Below are positions 46,556 to 54,124 of a DNA stretch of 56,180 nt, one piece after another (position 1 is the stretch's first letter; each line of letters starts with the position of its first letter). A program made the position numbers and the translations under genes. Under the pieces are notes generated by a model. The model ran no database searches and was not told the DNA's origin. It saw nothing but the letters and a program-made list of their open reading frames with translations. The stretch lies in NCBI GenBank assembly GCA_903891415.1, contig CAITEH010000043.1, positions 1 to 56,180 of the forward strand. Direction: 5' to 3'. The stretch comes from Candidatus Firestoneibacteriota bacterium. Lineage in GTDB: Bacteria > Oederibacteriota > D2-FULL-39-29.

Positions 46556-46579
46556 GGCGCGGGATCTAATTCCCGCGCC
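46556..46579 (-). terminator. Terminator after the stomatin-like gene
   Basis: GGCGCGGGA (46556-46564) pairs with TCCCGCGCC (46571-46579), loop of six. On the minus strand it is followed by TTTGACTTTTTTT. The rest of 46396-46611 shows no gene that I can support. Confidence 0.75.
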
Positions 46580-46611
46580 AAAAATTGACTTGCAGGCAAG
46601 CTCCTGCTCTG

Positions 46612-47490
46612 CTATTGCTTTTTAGTTAAGGCTTCCTGTATGTTGCTTACAAACGGTTTAAGCAGCGAAGTAAACTCCATCGGGAATATATACTTCGTTG
46701 AAGGAGAGGCCCCGAGTGCCTTAAGTGCTTCAAGATACTGCAGGCCCATGGTTTTTTCATCAATATGTTTGGCGGCGCTAAAAATACTTTCAAGCGCCTT
46801 GGCATAACCTTCGGCTTTAAGTATCTGTGACTGTCTTTCACCTTCCGCGCGAAGTATCGCAGACTGCTTTTCACCCTCGGCTATCGTAATAGCGGCCTGT
46901 TTTGTGCCGTCGGATTCTGTTACTACGGCTCTTCTGTGCCTTTCCGCGGCCATCTGCTTGGTCATTGCGGCTTGAACTTCCGTAGGCGGCTGAATTTCAC
47001 GGATCTCCACCGAGGTCACTTTAACACCCCACCTGCCGGTAACTTCATCAAGTTTGGTCCTAAGAATGGTATTTATCTGCTCTCTCTTGGAAAGCACTTC
47101 GTCAAGGGCTATATCGCCTACTACCGCTCTTAAAGTTGTCGTCGCAATGCCTTGCGCGGCTCCTGCAAAATTGCGGACCTGAATAACAGAGGCAGCCGGG
47201 TCTGTGACCTTCCAGTAAATAAGGAAATCCACGGAAATTGGGGCATTATCTTTGGTAATACAGGTTTGCTCCGGGATCTCAAGATAGGACTCTCTGAGGT
47301 CGACCCAAACAACCTGGTCAATAATCGGCCAAACAAAAGTTATGCCGGGGCCAAGTACACCATCGTGTATATTATGTTTCCCGAGCCGGAAGCGCACTAA
47401 TCTTTGATACTCCCGGACTATCTTTATCGCGTTAAATATTACTATCGCGATAAAACAGAAAACGCCAAAAACCAGATAACCTACTCCCAT
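46612..47490 (-). CDS. SPFH/stomatin-like membrane protein (slipin)
   Basis: A 292-residue protein with one N-terminal membrane helix (residues 3-24), a prohibitin/stomatin domain (EYQRLVRFRLGKHN, GPGITFVWPIIDQVVWVDLRE, GVKVTSVEIREIQPP) and a C-terminal coiled coil rich in Ala-Glu repeats (AEGEKQSAILRAEGERQSQILKAEG). Slipins form membrane microdomain scaffolds and are usually encoded with NfeD proteins, as here. AAGGAGG precedes the ATG. Confidence 0.94.
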   Translation of the reverse strand: MGVGYLVFGVFCFIAIVIFNAIKIVREYQRLVRFRLGKHNIHDGVLGPGITFVWPIIDQVVWVDLRESYLEIPEQTCITKDNAPISVDFLIYWKVTDPAASVIQVRNFAGAAQGIATTTLRAVVGDIALDEVLSKREQINTILRTKLDEVTGRWGVKVTSVEIREIQPPTEVQAAMTKQMAAERHRRAVVTESDGTKQAAITIAEGEKQSAILRAEGERQSQILKAEGYAKALESIFSAAKHIDEKTMGLQYLEALKALGASPSTKYIFPMEFTSLLKPFVSNIQEALTKKQ

Positions 47491-47530
47491 ATGTTCCCTC
47501 CTTGTTCCTATTATTTCAATGTTGCTGCTC

Positions 47531-47815
47531 TTATGCTATTTTTTCTACAACCAGCTTTGTGCCGTCAACAGCCAGTACTCTGACCTTTGCGCCGGGCTCT
47601 ATGCTCGTTTCATCTTTACTTTTCGCGGTATAATCTTCACGGTTCACATAAACTATACCTTCAGGTTCAAGCTTGGTCTTTACTTTTCCCGTCAATCCGA
47701 TAAGGCCTTCGGGCCCGCTGGTAACTCTATCCCTCATGGACCTGATCCCGAGTATTGAAAGAAAAACAGCGACAATAAAGCCGCCTAAAACGCCTATGGC
47801 CACAAAAAGTCTCAT
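47531..47815 (-). CDS. Short NfeD-like protein
   Basis: A 94-residue protein: one N-terminal transmembrane helix (residues 4-26) and a C-terminal OB-fold domain of the NfeD type (LIGLTGKVKTKLEPEGIVYVN...GAKVRVLAVDGTKLVVEK). It lacks the ClpP-like protease domain and the multi-pass membrane part of long NfeD, and is even shorter than common NfeD1b proteins. It lies 40 bases upstream of the stomatin-like gene and is its likely partner. Confidence 0.85.
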   Translation of the reverse strand: MRLFVAIGVLGGFIVAVFLSILGIRSMRDRVTSGPEGLIGLTGKVKTKLEPEGIVYVNREDYTAKSKDETSIEPGAKVRVLAVDGTKLVVEKIA

Positions 47816-47881
47816 TTTAGCTCACCTCATTACGTCTGCCGGTTTATGCTATGATTTTAACACATTCTCTAAGAAATTCCA

Positions 47882-48547
47882 TTATATTTTATTATCTATT
47901 AAAGAATTTTCTTTAAATCCCTTATTTCTAAGCAGGCAGGATTCGCACGTTCCGCAAGGCAGCTTTTCTCCCCGATAGCAGGACCAGGTAAGCTGATAAG
48001 GAACTCCAAGTTTTCTACCCAGTTTTATTATCTCTGCTTTGGTCAGAGCAATGAGCGGGGTTTCTATGCGGATTTTTTTCCCTGTTACGCCGCTTTTAGT
48101 CCCGAGGTTAACAGCTTTTTCATAGGCTTTTATATATTTTGGCCGGCAATCGGGATAACCGCTGTAATCCAGGGCATTTGCGCCGATAAAGATCCTTTTT
48201 GCCCCAATGGATTCCGCGTAGGAAGCGGCAAAGCTGAAAAATATGGTATTTCTCGCGGGAACATAGGTAACAGGAATATTTTTTCCTATTTTTCCGGTAT
48301 TTTTTGGTATCTTGACCGCAAGATCCGTTAGCGCGCTCTTTGACCAGGGTAAGGCGATCTTTACGATGGTATAACGGCATTTATTCAGTTTTGCAAGTTT
48401 AACCGCGGCTCTTAATTCTTTTTTGTGCCTCTGTCCGTAATCAAACATAAGACAAAAACAGTCATACCCCTTTGCTTTTGCGTAATACAGGGTCGTTGTT
48501 GAATCCAGGCCGCCGGACAGCAATATTACCGCTTTTTTACGCGCCAT
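47882..48547 (-). CDS. queC: 7-cyano-7-deazaguanine synthase QueC
   Basis: A 221-residue PP-loop ATPase. The ATP site is LLSGGLDSTTTLYYAKAKGYD, the family sequence FDYGQRHKKEL follows, and the zinc site is CYRGEKLPCGTCESC. It converts carboxy-deazaguanine to preQ0 for queuosine or archaeosine-type modifications. Its start lies inside the end of recO (11-base overlap). Other queuosine genes are not in the window. Confidence 0.95.
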   Translation of the reverse strand: MARKKAVILLSGGLDSTTTLYYAKAKGYDCFCLMFDYGQRHKKELRAAVKLAKLNKCRYTIVKIALPWSKSALTDLAVKIPKNTGKIGKNIPVTYVPARNTIFFSFAASYAESIGAKRIFIGANALDYSGYPDCRPKYIKAYEKAVNLGTKSGVTGKKIRIETPLIALTKAEIIKLGRKLGVPYQLTWSCYRGEKLPCGTCESCLLRNKGFKENSLIDNKI

Positions 48548-49301
48548 AATTTCTGATACTCTCCATAACTTTCAGGCTTTTTAGTTTAAGCTCAAAGTTG
48601 TACTCTAAAAAATGCTCGACTACCTTTTCTATTTCCATATGCGACTTATCCTCAATTCTTAAATTGGCCAGCGCGTCAAAACTCTTTCGCTGCATCAGCT
48701 CCATCAGTTTCAGGGTATTGTTATAAACTTCCACGGTTGAAATACCGTTTGAGCAGGCTTCGCAGACCACCCCGCCGTGTTTGGGGCTCACCGCCATCCG
48801 TATATTCCGGGACAAACCCGAACCGCAGGCGGAACATAAGTTGAGCGCTATTTTAAAACCTGTCTGGGTAAGGAACTTTACCATGAACATCGAGAAGATC
48901 CTGTCCTCATGGCCTTCCGTGTTAATTTTTTGCAGGGTATTATAATATAATTCATAGAGCGAGCGGCTTTTTTCTCCGAACGGAACAAAGGTATTGATAA
49001 AATCCGTGACCGCGGAAGCATAGGTATATTTTCTCACGTTTTTCGAAATGTTCTTAAAATGGGTCTCTATATCCGCCTGGGTAAGAAGGTAAAGGTCCCT
49101 GTTCTGCTGTTTATAGAGAAATAGTTTTGTTTCCGTAAAAAGTTCTATCGTGGACCCGAACCGGCTCTTGATCTTGCCGGCGCCTTTTGCCACCGCGTGA
49201 ATCTTTCCATAGGCCCGGGTATAAACAGTAAGATGCTTGTTGGCCTCACCGTAAGGCCTGACTTTAATAATTATACCGGTCGTTTTGTGATAGGGTATCA
49301 T
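48537..49301 (-). CDS. recO: DNA repair protein RecO
   Basis: A 254-residue protein with the N-terminal OB fold (TTGIIIKVRPYGEANKHLTVYTRAYGKIHAVAKGAGKIKSR reads as the RecO signature) and a C-terminal zinc finger with Cys-x2-Cys...Cys-x2-Cys (CSACG and CEACS). RecO loads RecA on SSB-coated DNA in the RecFOR pathway. It overlaps queC. TATAAT lies 13 bases upstream of its ATG, with no good -35. Confidence 0.93.
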   Translation of the reverse strand: MIPYHKTTGIIIKVRPYGEANKHLTVYTRAYGKIHAVAKGAGKIKSRFGSTIELFTETKLFLYKQQNRDLYLLTQADIETHFKNISKNVRKYTYASAVTDFINTFVPFGEKSRSLYELYYNTLQKINTEGHEDRIFSMFMVKFLTQTGFKIALNLCSACGSGLSRNIRMAVSPKHGGVVCEACSNGISTVEVYNNTLKLMELMQRKSFDALANLRIEDKSHMEIEKVVEHFLEYNFELKLKSLKVMESIRNYGA

Positions 49302-49343
49302 AGAGTTAGTGTCTATTATACAGCATCTATTATTGATTCTGTA

Positions 49344-50006
49344 TTATTTTATTGGATCAAGAGGCTGCGGCCCGTCTTCAAGGGGCCTTTTCCCGGGTTT
49401 CAGCTCCGTAACCGGGGCTTTAGGATCTATGCTGAAATTATAACAAAGAGAAATAACAATATACGGGGAAAAAGCCGTGGGGAACCTGTAATAGAAATAG
49501 TCCGTATTGGCGAAGTCATAGAAAATATAGTTTTTATAAGGATAGGTTGTAAGCCCTGCCCCGATATCCAGCCACCAGCCCTTTGCAATACTGCTCCTTA
49601 TACCCGCGGCAACACCATTATGGAGCTCGCCGAGGAAATTAATACTCTCAGACAATTTTGTTTCAATACTGCCAAAGATAAAGTAGGGAAAAGGGTTCAC
49701 GCCGAGGGAGAGCTCTCCAAAATCCATTTTCCTGGTCCATACCGCGTAGGGATAAAGCCCAAAAACAAAGGAAGCACCAAGAGCCAGTTTTCCGCCCTGA
49801 AAATCTTTTGAGAACTGGTATTTGATACCGTGGACACCTATTTCAAGGTCATCTGCAATACCCAGATCAAGATAGATTATCCCGGCAGAAACGGTATTTT
49901 TAGGAAGGACATTTGCGGTAGGCACCGAAAGAAGCCAGGTCGGCTCATTACCTTCCGCAAACAGCACTCCTGTTAAGAGCAGACAAAATAGGATAGCTTT
50001 TCTCAT
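49344..50006 (-). CDS. Putative outer-membrane beta-barrel protein
   Basis: A 220-residue protein with a signal peptide (MRKAILFCLLLTGVLFAEG) and alternating aromatic strand-like segments such as GFGLYPYAVWTRKMDFGELSLGVNPFPYFIFGSIETKL (quoted in parts: LYPYAVW, FPYFIFG, YFYYRFP). It ends in a proline-rich tail instead of a barrel-terminal aromatic residue. I do not recognise a family. The pattern suits a small outer-membrane barrel. It lies downstream of ppdK on the same strand but is separated from it by a terminator and a repeat. Confidence 0.65.
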   Translation of the reverse strand: MRKAILFCLLLTGVLFAEGNEPTWLLSVPTANVLPKNTVSAGIIYLDLGIADDLEIGVHGIKYQFSKDFQGGKLALGASFVFGLYPYAVWTRKMDFGELSLGVNPFPYFIFGSIETKLSESINFLGELHNGVAAGIRSSIAKGWWLDIGAGLTTYPYKNYIFYDFANTDYFYYRFPTAFSPYIVISLCYNFSIDPKAPVTELKPGKRPLEDGPQPLDPIK

Positions 50007-50046
50007 TTATATACCTAGTTTTTTTCACCGTATCACAATAATCTTG

Positions 50047-50119
50047 CATTAAGGTCATTTTCACCCGGCGGCGCCGGTGCTAACATTATTAGAGTTTTAC
50101 ACTAAGGTTGTTAGAAAAA
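50047..50119. repeat. Single diverged copy of the 31-bp repeat with its flank
   Basis: GCATTAAGGTCATTTTCACCCG, then GCTAACATTATTAGAGTTTT and ACACTAAGGTTGTTAGAAAAAG: the same order of segments as at 45885-46018, but with one unit instead of three. Both copies abut a terminator hairpin. Confidence 0.8.
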
Positions 50120-50146
50120 GGGCGCCCGCTTTTTCAGCGGACGCCC
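50115..50146 (-). terminator. Terminator of ppdK
   Basis: GGGCGCCCGCT (50120-50130) pairs with AGCGGACGCCC (50136-50146) with one G-U pair on the RNA, followed on the minus strand by five uridines. Confidence 0.8.
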
Positions 50147-50158
50147 CGGTTATTCAAC

Positions 50159-52891
50159 CTATTTTTTCCTTGTCTCGACCACTACCCGGGCAGAGGCAAG
50201 CCTCGCGATAGGTACTCTGAAAGGAGAACAAGAAACATAGTTCATGCCTTTCTTATAGCAGAACGCGATGGAATCAGGATCTCCGCCATGCTCTCCGCAA
50301 ATACCGATCTTGAGCTTCTTATTGGTCTTTCTTCCTCTCTCTATACCAAGAGAGATCAGCTCTCCGACACCTTCCTCGTCTATAGATTGGAACGGGTCGC
50401 ACGGAAGTATCTTCTTTTCAAGATAATCGGGAAGGAAACCGCCGATATCATCCCTTGAAAAACCAAAGCTCATCTGAGTAAGGTCATTAGTTCCAAAAGA
50501 GAAGAATTCCGCTGATTCTGCGATCTTACCGGCAACCAGAGCCGCTCTCGGGATCTCTATCATGGTCCCGATCAAAAGCGGGACTTTCTTACCGAATTTT
50601 TTGTTAATTTCTTCATGTACTTTTTTAATAATAACTATCTGGTCATTTATCTCGGCAACCGTGCACACTACCGGGATCATTATCTCCGGAGTGGCTTTTT
50701 TCCCTTCTTTGATCAACTCCGCGGCAGCTTCAATTATGGCCCGGGCCTGCATTTCCGTAACTTCGGGATAAGTAACGCCCAGACGGACACCCCTGTGCCC
50801 CATCATCGGGTTGCTCTCCCGGAGCGCGCTTGCGCGTTTCGCAAGGTTATTCATATCTATCTTGAGCGAGTCCGCGAGCTCTTTAAGTTTGCCCTCTTCA
50901 TGCGGAACGAATTCATGAAGCGGCGGATCAATAAGCCTGATAGTCACAGGCAGGCCGTCCATGGCATTCAAAGTAGCTTTAATATCGGCTTTCATATAGG
51001 GGAAAAGCTCGCTTAAAGCGTTTTTTCTTTCCTCAAGAGTATTGGACATGATCATCTTGCGGAGCAGGAAAAGTGACTGGTCTGAACCTTCACCATAGAA
51101 CATGTGTTCTATCCTGAATAAACCTATGCCTTCAGCTCCAAAGAAACGGGCCTTGGCAGCGTCTTTTGGCGTGTCAGCGTTGGTCCTGATACCCATTTTT
51201 TTTACTTTGTCACAGATCTTTAAAAAGTCTTCCAGCACGGTACCTTCTTCACTGGCATCCACCATTGCAAGCTTGCCTTCATAGACCGCACCCTTTGTAC
51301 CGTTAAGAGTGATCCAGTCGCCTTCCTTGAGTTCTTTACCGCCTACCACGACGGTCTTCCTGGAAAGCTCGATATGCACGTCAGCACAGCCGACTATGCA
51401 GCATTTGCCCCAGCCCCTGGCTACCAGCGCGGCATGTGAAGTCATTCCGCCTCTGGCTGTGAGTATGGCTTCCGCCGCTCTCATACCTTCAATATCTTCA
51501 GGGTTGGTTTCTTCCCTGACGAGAATAACTTTTTTGCCTTTATTGAACCATTCCACCGCGTCGTTTGCCGTAAACACGATCTGACCGGCCGCACCGCCCG
51601 GGCCGGCAGGAAGGCCTTTAGCCAGCGGCTTGGTTATTTTTTCCGCCTTGGGATCAACTATAGGATGAAGAAGTTCATCCAGCTGTGCCGGCGTCACTCT
51701 CGTAACCGCTTCATCAGCCGTAATAAGTTTTTCCTTGAACATATCCGTTGCCATTTTTACTGCGGCAGGGCCGTTCCTTTTTCCGATACGGCACTGAAGC
51801 ATAAAGAGCTTGCCTTTTTCAATGGTAAATTCAATGTCCTGCATATCTCTGTAGTGTTTTTCGAGACGCGCCTGGAAGGAGAAGAGTTCTTTGTAAATTT
51901 TTGGCATGCACTTTTCGAGCGTTACCAGCTCCATATTATGTTCCGACTGTGAAGCCGCGCTAATGGGCGCCGGAGTTCTGGTTCCCGCAACAACATCTTC
52001 ACCCTGTGCATTTACAAGATATTCGCCGTAAAAACGGGGATCGCCATTCCCCGGGTTCCTGGTGAAAGCAACGCCGGTAGCGGAATCATCGCCCATATTA
52101 CCAAATACCATGGTTTGTACATTAACTGCCGTACCCCATTCATCCGGGATCTTTTCAATTCTTCTGTAAGAAATGGCGCGCTTCCCATTCCAGGAAGAAA
52201 ACACGGCGCTGATACCGCCCCACATCTGTTCCATATGTTCATCCGGGAAAGGTTTGCCAAGAACTTCTTTTACCTTGGCCTTGAATGTTTCGCAAAGTTC
52301 TTTTAGATCCGCCGCGTCAAGCTCAGTGTCAAGTTTAACGCCGTTCTTTTTCTTCATAGCCGCCATGATATGTTCAAGCTGCTTTCTTATACCCTGGTCT
52401 TCTTCCGGCTCTATGCCCGCCGCTTTTTCCATTACCACATCTGAATACATCATAATAAGGCGCCTGTAAGCGTCATAAACAAACCTTTCGTTTCCGCCGG
52501 TCTGTTTTATCATTCCCGGAATGGTCTTGCTTGTGAGGCCGACATTCAGGACGGTCTCCATCATGCCGGGCATGGATTTTCTGGCTCCGGACCTTACCGA
52601 GAAGAGCAGGGGATCTTTCGGGTCCCCAAATTTTTTGCCCATGATCTTTTCTACTTTTTTAATTGCCGCAGCTACCTGCACGCCGACTTCTTTCGGGTAT
52701 TTCTTTTTATTTTCATAGTAGATAGTGCAGACTTCTGTAGTGAGAGTGAAACCCGGGGGAACAGGCAGCTTTAACTTGGGATGCCCCGCCATTTCGGCAA
52801 GATTCGCACCTTTGCCGCCGAGAAGATTCTTCATCTTCTCATTTCCGTCAGCTTTTCCGCCGCCGAATGAATACACAAACTTCTTTGCCAT
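50159..52891 (-). CDS. ppdK: Pyruvate, phosphate dikinase
   Basis: A 910-residue PPDK. The N-terminal nucleotide-binding domain opens VYSFGGGKADGNEKMKNLLGGKGANLAEM. The phosphohistidine domain has GGMTSHAALVARGWGKCCIVG with the swinging histidine. The C-terminal PEP/pyruvate domain has the catalytic CGEHGGDPDSI and ends VSCSPFRVPIARLASA. It interconverts pyruvate + ATP + Pi and PEP + AMP + PPi, a reversible step common in anaerobes. With pckG about 1.2 kb away it forms a PEP-pyruvate-oxaloacetate node. AAGGAGGAG precedes the ATG. Confidence 0.97.
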   Translation of the reverse strand: MAKKFVYSFGGGKADGNEKMKNLLGGKGANLAEMAGHPKLKLPVPPGFTLTTEVCTIYYENKKKYPKEVGVQVAAAIKKVEKIMGKKFGDPKDPLLFSVRSGARKSMPGMMETVLNVGLTSKTIPGMIKQTGGNERFVYDAYRRLIMMYSDVVMEKAAGIEPEEDQGIRKQLEHIMAAMKKKNGVKLDTELDAADLKELCETFKAKVKEVLGKPFPDEHMEQMWGGISAVFSSWNGKRAISYRRIEKIPDEWGTAVNVQTMVFGNMGDDSATGVAFTRNPGNGDPRFYGEYLVNAQGEDVVAGTRTPAPISAASQSEHNMELVTLEKCMPKIYKELFSFQARLEKHYRDMQDIEFTIEKGKLFMLQCRIGKRNGPAAVKMATDMFKEKLITADEAVTRVTPAQLDELLHPIVDPKAEKITKPLAKGLPAGPGGAAGQIVFTANDAVEWFNKGKKVILVREETNPEDIEGMRAAEAILTARGGMTSHAALVARGWGKCCIVGCADVHIELSRKTVVVGGKELKEGDWITLNGTKGAVYEGKLAMVDASEEGTVLEDFLKICDKVKKMGIRTNADTPKDAAKARFFGAEGIGLFRIEHMFYGEGSDQSLFLLRKMIMSNTLEERKNALSELFPYMKADIKATLNAMDGLPVTIRLIDPPLHEFVPHEEGKLKELADSLKIDMNNLAKRASALRESNPMMGHRGVRLGVTYPEVTEMQARAIIEAAAELIKEGKKATPEIMIPVVCTVAEINDQIVIIKKVHEEINKKFGKKVPLLIGTMIEIPRAALVAGKIAESAEFFSFGTNDLTQMSFGFSRDDIGGFLPDYLEKKILPCDPFQSIDEEGVGELISLGIERGRKTNKKLKIGICGEHGGDPDSIAFCYKKGMNYVSCSPFRVPIARLASARVVVETRKK

Positions 52892-52938
52892 AATAACTCC
52901 TCCTTAAGAAATAATTGTTTTTTTATATTTTTACCACG

Positions 52939-52956
52939 GATTTTCAAAAGAAAATC
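52939..52956 (-). promoter_or_regulatory. Small hairpin in the ppdK leader
   Basis: GATTTTC and GAAAATC pair around four bases within the 5' untranslated region of ppdK, between promoter and ribosome binding site. No T-run follows directly. Confidence 0.4.
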
Positions 52957-52965
52957 AACAGGGCT

Positions 52966-52994
52966 AATATAACACAAAAAGGCCGGATTTTCAA
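52966..52994 (-). promoter_or_regulatory. Promoter of ppdK
   Basis: TTGAAA (52989-52994) and TATATT (52966-52971) on the minus strand, 17-base spacer; leader of about 65-70 bases. Confidence 0.6.
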
Positions 52995-53103
52995 TTTAAA
53001 AAGATTTAGCACGATTCCACTGATTGCAGAGCTGTTGGATTTCACTGATAAAATATTGCCTTTTTAAGATCGCTAATATTTTTCGCGGAATTCAGGCGTT
53101 TCT

Positions 53104-53865
53104 TTACAGATTTTCCGGTGTTTTTGGCTCTTCTGTTTTTACCGGATTTTCGGGATTTTGAGCCACTGATTCCAAAGAAGGAATAGAATCGCAGGCAGGC
53201 CCGTTTTCACTTACAGGATTTCCGGTGTTAAACTTATTTTGCTCCTCATAATCCGCTAGCAGTTTTCTATATATATGAATATAGGCAAAGAAAACAACTA
53301 TCCCGGCAGGTATAAGCCCGACACAGCAGCACAGAAACCCTATAATAGTGATACCTAAAGCTACAAAAACAAAAAGAAATAGATTCATTTTGTGTCCATA
53401 GGTTAACCGGGCGCTTTTCTTTATGGCTTCAAGGGGTTTCATCTTCTTGTCAATGACAAGATAAGTGGCAAATTGATATTTAAGAGCCCAGATTATTCCC
53501 GGGACTATGAATAGTATTAACCCGCCAAGGACTATTAAGGCTACCAGAAGATAACAGGCAAGATAATTAAAATATTGGTCAAAATTTGTAAAAAGTTCAA
53601 TGATCTCAACTTTTTTCCCGTCATAAAGGTTGAGAAATATTTTTATCATACCTACTATCAGAAGAAAAGATAAAAGGTAACTAACGATCATAATATTATA
53701 GCTTAATAAACCTTTGCCCAGCATATGTTCAACCCCGGCCTGGAGCAGGCTTATCGCCATGAGGACACCCAAATATATGGCATACAAAATGACGGCAATA
53801 CCAAGGTTTGTTTTCATCAGACTCCAGCCGGTTTTTACGGCTTCATTCTTGGAAAATATCTGCAT
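53104..53865 (-). CDS. Polytopic membrane protein of unknown function
   Basis: 253 residues from the ATG at 53865, eight bases after GGAGG. About five or six transmembrane segments, with hydrophobic blocks near residues 20-42, 60-83, 105-130 and 165-210. The central sequence FIVPGIIWALKYQFATYLVIDKKMKPLEAIKKSARLTYGHK resembles DUF975-like and related 'membrane domain' proteins, where a helix-loop with (S/A)xxLxxGxK follows (cited in parts). The C-terminal 45 residues are Pro/Glu/Asn-rich and probably disordered. I cannot assign a role. Confidence 0.7.
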   Translation of the reverse strand: MQIFSKNEAVKTGWSLMKTNLGIAVILYAIYLGVLMAISLLQAGVEHMLGKGLLSYNIMIVSYLLSFLLIVGMIKIFLNLYDGKKVEIIELFTNFDQYFNYLACYLLVALIVLGGLILFIVPGIIWALKYQFATYLVIDKKMKPLEAIKKSARLTYGHKMNLFLFVFVALGITIIGFLCCCVGLIPAGIVVFFAYIHIYRKLLADYEEQNKFNTGNPVSENGPACDSIPSLESVAQNPENPVKTEEPKTPENL

Positions 53866-53963
53866 AACCAATTCCTCCCCGGAACCTAATTTAAGAGAAT
53901 TCTAACACAACCTTTGTCAAATAACAAGCCATCAAACGCACGGTGTCAACGCACGGCTGATCA

Positions 53964-54000
53964 CACGGATGGGTAAAGAGATGACACAGATGAGAGGTTA
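53964..54000 (+). repeat. Short-period intergenic repeat (second copy)
   Basis: GATCACACGGATGGGTAAAG followed by AGATGACACAGATGAG resembles the copy at 15674-15705. The surrounding gap 53866-54120 holds no gene that I can support. Confidence 0.4.
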
Positions 54001-54089
54001 TCCTCGTATTTGTTGCCGGCTAACAAATATTTTTCATTATCGTTATTTTGCTATGCCAAATTAAAGAGGCGGATCCTATTTTCAGCCTT

Positions 54090-54124
54090 CCCAATATTGT
54101 AAATTGTCATTTGTAAATCGTCAA
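54090..54124 (-). repeat. Heptameric repeat tract (diverged copy) over the pckG stop codon
   Basis: On the minus strand the units are TTGACGA, TTTACAA, ATGACAA, TTTACAA and TATTGGG in 7-bp register. The first unit contains the TGA stop of pckG. Confidence 0.65.
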
